A model generated the notes under the pieces. It worked only from the letters and a program-made list of their open reading frames with translations, searched no databases and was not told the DNA's origin. A stretch of DNA of 64,000 nucleotides, taken from assembly GCA_016124845.1 (NCBI GenBank), contig WGMW01000021.1, forward strand, positions 26,652 through 90,651, in the 5' to 3' direction. Shown here in pieces: positions 61,635 to 64,000 of the stretch. Origin of the DNA: Flavobacteriales bacterium (GTDB taxonomy: Bacteria > Bacteroidota > Bacteroidia > UBA10329). The position numbers and the translations under genes were made by a program. Numbering within the stretch: the first letter of the stretch is position 1; every line of letters begins with the position of its first letter.

Positions 61635-61723
61635 GGTTTGTTTTTTGAACAGGAAAAATCATGATGATTTTCACCCACCAATTTTTCCCTAAACAGGCAT
61701 ATTTCTTTTGCTGACCTCACCTG

Positions 61724-63379
61724 TTATTCCTCCTTCAATAGTTCCAAGGCTTTTTCCAGAATCTCATCTCTACCATCTCGGATTCCTTTTGGCGTGGGAT
61801 TGACGACAACATCAGGCACAATACCTATGCGCTGGGTCTCTCGACCATCGGGATAGTACACGCCCAATCCTGTAAAGTAGGCTCTGTAATTGCCTGGGAA
61901 ATTCACCCAAGAGACATTGCCATCCGCTCCTGCGGTCTGACTTCCGACACCGACCACACTCGGTGCAGTTTGCAAAGCCATGAGCGTAAACTCTCCATGG
62001 CTCTGCGTTTCCTCATTGAAAAGCAAAATGACCTTTCCCTTGTATGGATGTTTATTATGATGTCCAGTTAGATCAGACTTTGTATAGCGAAATGCGCCTG
62101 GATATTTCAAATTTGGAATTGTGAAGAAGGCAAACGGCAACCGCTCCGTATTCAAATGCCGAGAAATTCCGCTCATTGTACCCATCGGATAATTTCTCAC
62201 ATCAATCACCAAAGCTTTGGTATCCTTTAGCTTACGGAACACATGATTCACCTGCCAGAATTTGAGTTTGCCAAGATTCATATACCCAATGTTCCCTTCA
62301 AGCACATTATAGAGATCGCCTTTACTTTCGTCCTCCTTTCGCCAGTCATAATGAAGATCATTATAGAAATACCTGGCCACCCTTTTTCGTATTTGGACAC
62401 CTTCCCGTTCAATGATGACTTCAACAGAATCGGTATTGCCATCAAGTAGATCATACATCTCTCGCAGTACTATCGCATGGTTTGAAGCAGCCACATAACG
62501 ACTCCTTGCGAGAATAAGATCAGCAATAGGCTTCCCATCCCAATCGGTTATCTCGTCTCCCAATTGAATGCCATTCAATTGAGTCAGGGAATCATTATAA
62601 ACTCCATTGACCACAACCCTGTCATCATACACTTTATAGGTAAATGGTGGAGTTTGATAACCAATGTATTTGCTCGCGTATGGCGTATCAAAAAATGCAT
62701 GGCTATCATTTATGCGACCAGTTAGTTCCCATAAGGCTAAATGATAGTCCATCACATTAGCCGCATCGCGGAACTTAGGAATCATATAGGTCAAGGTGCT
62801 ATCCCATGGCACATCCATCAGATACTTGTAGGGATAGAAATAGTTGATGACATTCCAGTACCGGACAAGAGACAACAACCGCATCGCCTTAATGGGATAA
62901 ACCGAGTCCTTGTAAGGTTTTTCCCTACGGTAAGATGTGTTTCCGATAAGAGGCGTCTTGCTCACATATCGATTCCTTCCTTGGTTTCGGTTATCACGTA
63001 TATGGGTCAGAACCTGAATCAGGTCGTTGGAAAAAAGTGCTGTATCTGTTATCCAGTCAATATCAAGATTCCGTTTGCAACTATCTGGAAGGTCATTCAC
63101 ACACTTGCGGCAATCCTTCACAGTTCCAAGGCTTCCTATCCATTCAGAATAGAATGCGCTCACTTCAGCCTTGTCTTGAAGTTTAGCGACCTGTTCTACC
63201 CGGTCCATGAACTCACGGTCCCAATCGAACTTACCGTGGGCAACCGCAGGATGATAATACTTGAGAAATCCCCACACCTTACAGAAGGTGGCTATCTGCT
63301 CCGTACTGCGGTTCGCAGCACTTACGGTCTCTAACTGAAGTCCAATCAGAACGAACGACAAAATGAGTAGCTTACGCAT
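61724..63379 (-). CDS. Exported S41-family peptidase
   Basis: This 551-residue protein has a signal peptide (LLILSFVLIGLQLETVSA). A helical N-terminal region (KVWGFLKYYHPAVAHGKFDW), a PDZ-like segment (about 260-340), and the S41 catalytic domain (about 345-520) follow. The nucleophile Ser is in EETQSHGEFTLMALQ, with GADGNVSWVNFPG and a C-terminal helix. It probably processes proteins in the periplasm or at the surface. A TAAAAGTA (63384-63391, minus) may be part of its promoter. It is monocistronic. Confidence 0.88.
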   Translation of the reverse strand: MRKLLILSFVLIGLQLETVSAANRSTEQIATFCKVWGFLKYYHPAVAHGKFDWDREFMDRVEQVAKLQDKAEVSAFYSEWIGSLGTVKDCRKCVNDLPDSCKRNLDIDWITDTALFSNDLIQVLTHIRDNRNQGRNRYVSKTPLIGNTSYRREKPYKDSVYPIKAMRLLSLVRYWNVINYFYPYKYLMDVPWDSTLTYMIPKFRDAANVMDYHLALWELTGRINDSHAFFDTPYASKYIGYQTPPFTYKVYDDRVVVNGVYNDSLTQLNGIQLGDEITDWDGKPIADLILARSRYVAASNHAIVLREMYDLLDGNTDSVEVIIEREGVQIRKRVARYFYNDLHYDWRKEDESKGDLYNVLEGNIGYMNLGKLKFWQVNHVFRKLKDTKALVIDVRNYPMGTMSGISRHLNTERLPFAFFTIPNLKYPGAFRYTKSDLTGHHNKHPYKGKVILLFNEETQSHGEFTLMALQTAPSVVGVGSQTAGADGNVSWVNFPGNYRAYFTGLGVYYPDGRETQRIGIVPDVVVNPTPKGIRDGRDEILEKALELLKEE

Positions 63380-63462
63380 AGCCTAAAAGTAATTACTGAG
63401 GATAAAATTTTTAAGGCAATGATACCTGCAAAACAAACACAACTCGTACAAGAATACGGGGC

Positions 63463-63873
63463 ATGGTCACACAGCAGCTTGATGAGCTCAAGGCCATATT
63501 GGAGGAGGACGCACGTTTGAAGCGGATGAAGATTGAGTATGGCCTTGATCACGAACTGTTGAAAAAGCCGCTTGAAAAAGTCGAGGCGCAGGATGGTACA
63601 TAGTATCTGTTCGATGAATCCTTGGTCATGATCATACGAGCCTGTAGCGTGGTATCGCTTCACCGAAGCATGTGGTATTACAACAGTAGGTTGGATGACC
63701 TGACGGTGGAGCAGTGGTCGGAATGCTTTTCAACACATTACACTCTGTGAAAAGATGGCTATCACGGCCACATAGGGAGCGAGGAGCTGGTATGGAACTG
63801 GAAAAGGGTGGTCAAGTATATACGGAAAGATGGAGTTTACAAGAAGAAGGAATTACAAGGGAAGGTCGCTATT
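63463..63873 (+). pseudogene. Degenerate IS3-family transposase
   Basis: Read in one frame from ATG 63463, the first 46 codons resemble the C-terminus of IS3 OrfA (QQLDELKAILEEDARLKRMK, then LDHELLKKPLEK). After an in-frame TAG (63601-63603), the frame continues into OrfB-like sequence: MIIRACSVVSLHRSMWYYNS and, after another in-frame TGA (63748-63750), GYHGHIG and NWKRVVKYIRKDGVYKKK. The catalytic DDE core is missing and no terminal inverted repeats were seen, so it is dead. Similarity ends close to 63873. The interval 63380-63462 shows nothing else I can name. Confidence 0.72.
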
Positions 63874-63875
63874 AT

Positions 63876-64000
63876 ACCGACACCTGCGGACAGGGACGAG
63901 GAGCGGCCATCATAGACGTTTCTCTCGGAACACCTCCTTATTCGTATCTGTGGAAACCGGATAGCATCACTACGGCCATTCATTACAACCTTCCAGCAGA
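63876..64000 (+). CDS. Fragment of a SprB-repeat-like secreted protein, running off the edge
   Basis: The frame at positions divisible by three reads TDTCGQGRGAAIIDVSLGTP, then PYSYLWKPDSITTAIHYNLP, to the window end with no stop. GTPPYSYLW and the Leu-Pro-Ala ending match SprB-type repeats of gliding-associated surface proteins. The same frame stays open upstream across the transposase remnant, but that part resembles the transposase in the other frame. The true 5' end is not visible; the remnant may have truncated it. Partial gene. Confidence 0.5.

Noticed and set aside
63346..63663. A minus-strand open frame of 105 codons
   Set aside because: It is antisense to the IS3 remnant and overlaps the protease start; nothing supports translation.
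1..64000. tRNA or rRNA genes
   Set aside because: I saw no cloverleaf-like intergenic sequence or rRNA similarity; a dedicated search was not possible.

Overview
The window reads as chromosome from a marine or freshwater Bacteroidota, most likely order Flavobacteriales. The evidence is several secreted proteins with type IX secretion (T9SS) type A or type B C-terminal sorting domains, a CarboxypepD_reg/TonB outer-membrane receptor, DUF3667 and DUF6702-like families, promoters of the Bacteroidota form TTG-N17/19-TAnnTTTG, almost no Shine-Dalgarno sequences, and overlapping ATGA/TGATG gene junctions. I saw no rRNA, tRNA or CRISPR array.

Layout. 1-2 kb: two tandem secreted TPR proteins and a small LuxR-type DNA-binding protein. 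1.4-4.3 kb (minus): histidine kinase, hemW and a short exosortase in one run. 4.4-7.4 kb: AsmA-like protein and an acidic lipoprotein. 7.5-9.6 kb (minus): fumarylacetoacetase plus a DUF3667 membrane protein, facing 9.7-13.2 kb (plus): a C45/penicillin-acyltransferase-like Ntn hydrolase, a PaaK-like acyl-CoA ligase and a YceI-like protein. The two units share overlapping divergent promoters. 13-21 kb: TonB receptor, DUF2461, a five-heme T9SS cytochrome, a flavodoxin and a TPR protein. 21-28.8 kb (minus): a 1249-residue PKD/T9SS type B protein and a hybrid kinase-HPt/receiver-cyclase pair. 29.8-30.5 kb: a noncoding tandem array of about 144-bp units. 30.6-37.3 kb: a heme plus copper-monooxygenase-like T9SS protein, a truncated paaZ remnant, a BI-1 family protein, lipoproteins and a YHYH-domain T9SS protein.

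37-51 kb is the metabolic core: a dispersed phenylacetate (paa) catabolic locus (paaY, paaJ, paaI, paaH, paaG, paaD, paaC, paaB, paaA on minus; paaE on plus), interleaved with phosphate transport (Pit/DUF47), MarC, a UPF0175/DUF3368 toxin-antitoxin pair, a metallo-beta-lactamase-fold protein and several families of intergenic repeats. A 12-bp palindrome, TGACCNCGGTCA, lies upstream of paaA and of paaG, with a one-mismatch copy upstream of paaE, which suggests one regulon. No intact paaZ, paaK or paaF was recognised in the locus.

51-61.6 kb: a GT39-like glycosyltransferase, SRPBCC, TspO and MFS proteins, then an operon of MarR regulator, RND adaptor, RND pump and TolC-type channel. It has a strong promoter overlapped by a palindrome, likely the MarR operator. 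61.7-64 kb: a secreted S41 protease, a degenerate IS3-family transposase with in-frame stops, and a SprB-like coding fragment running off the right edge.
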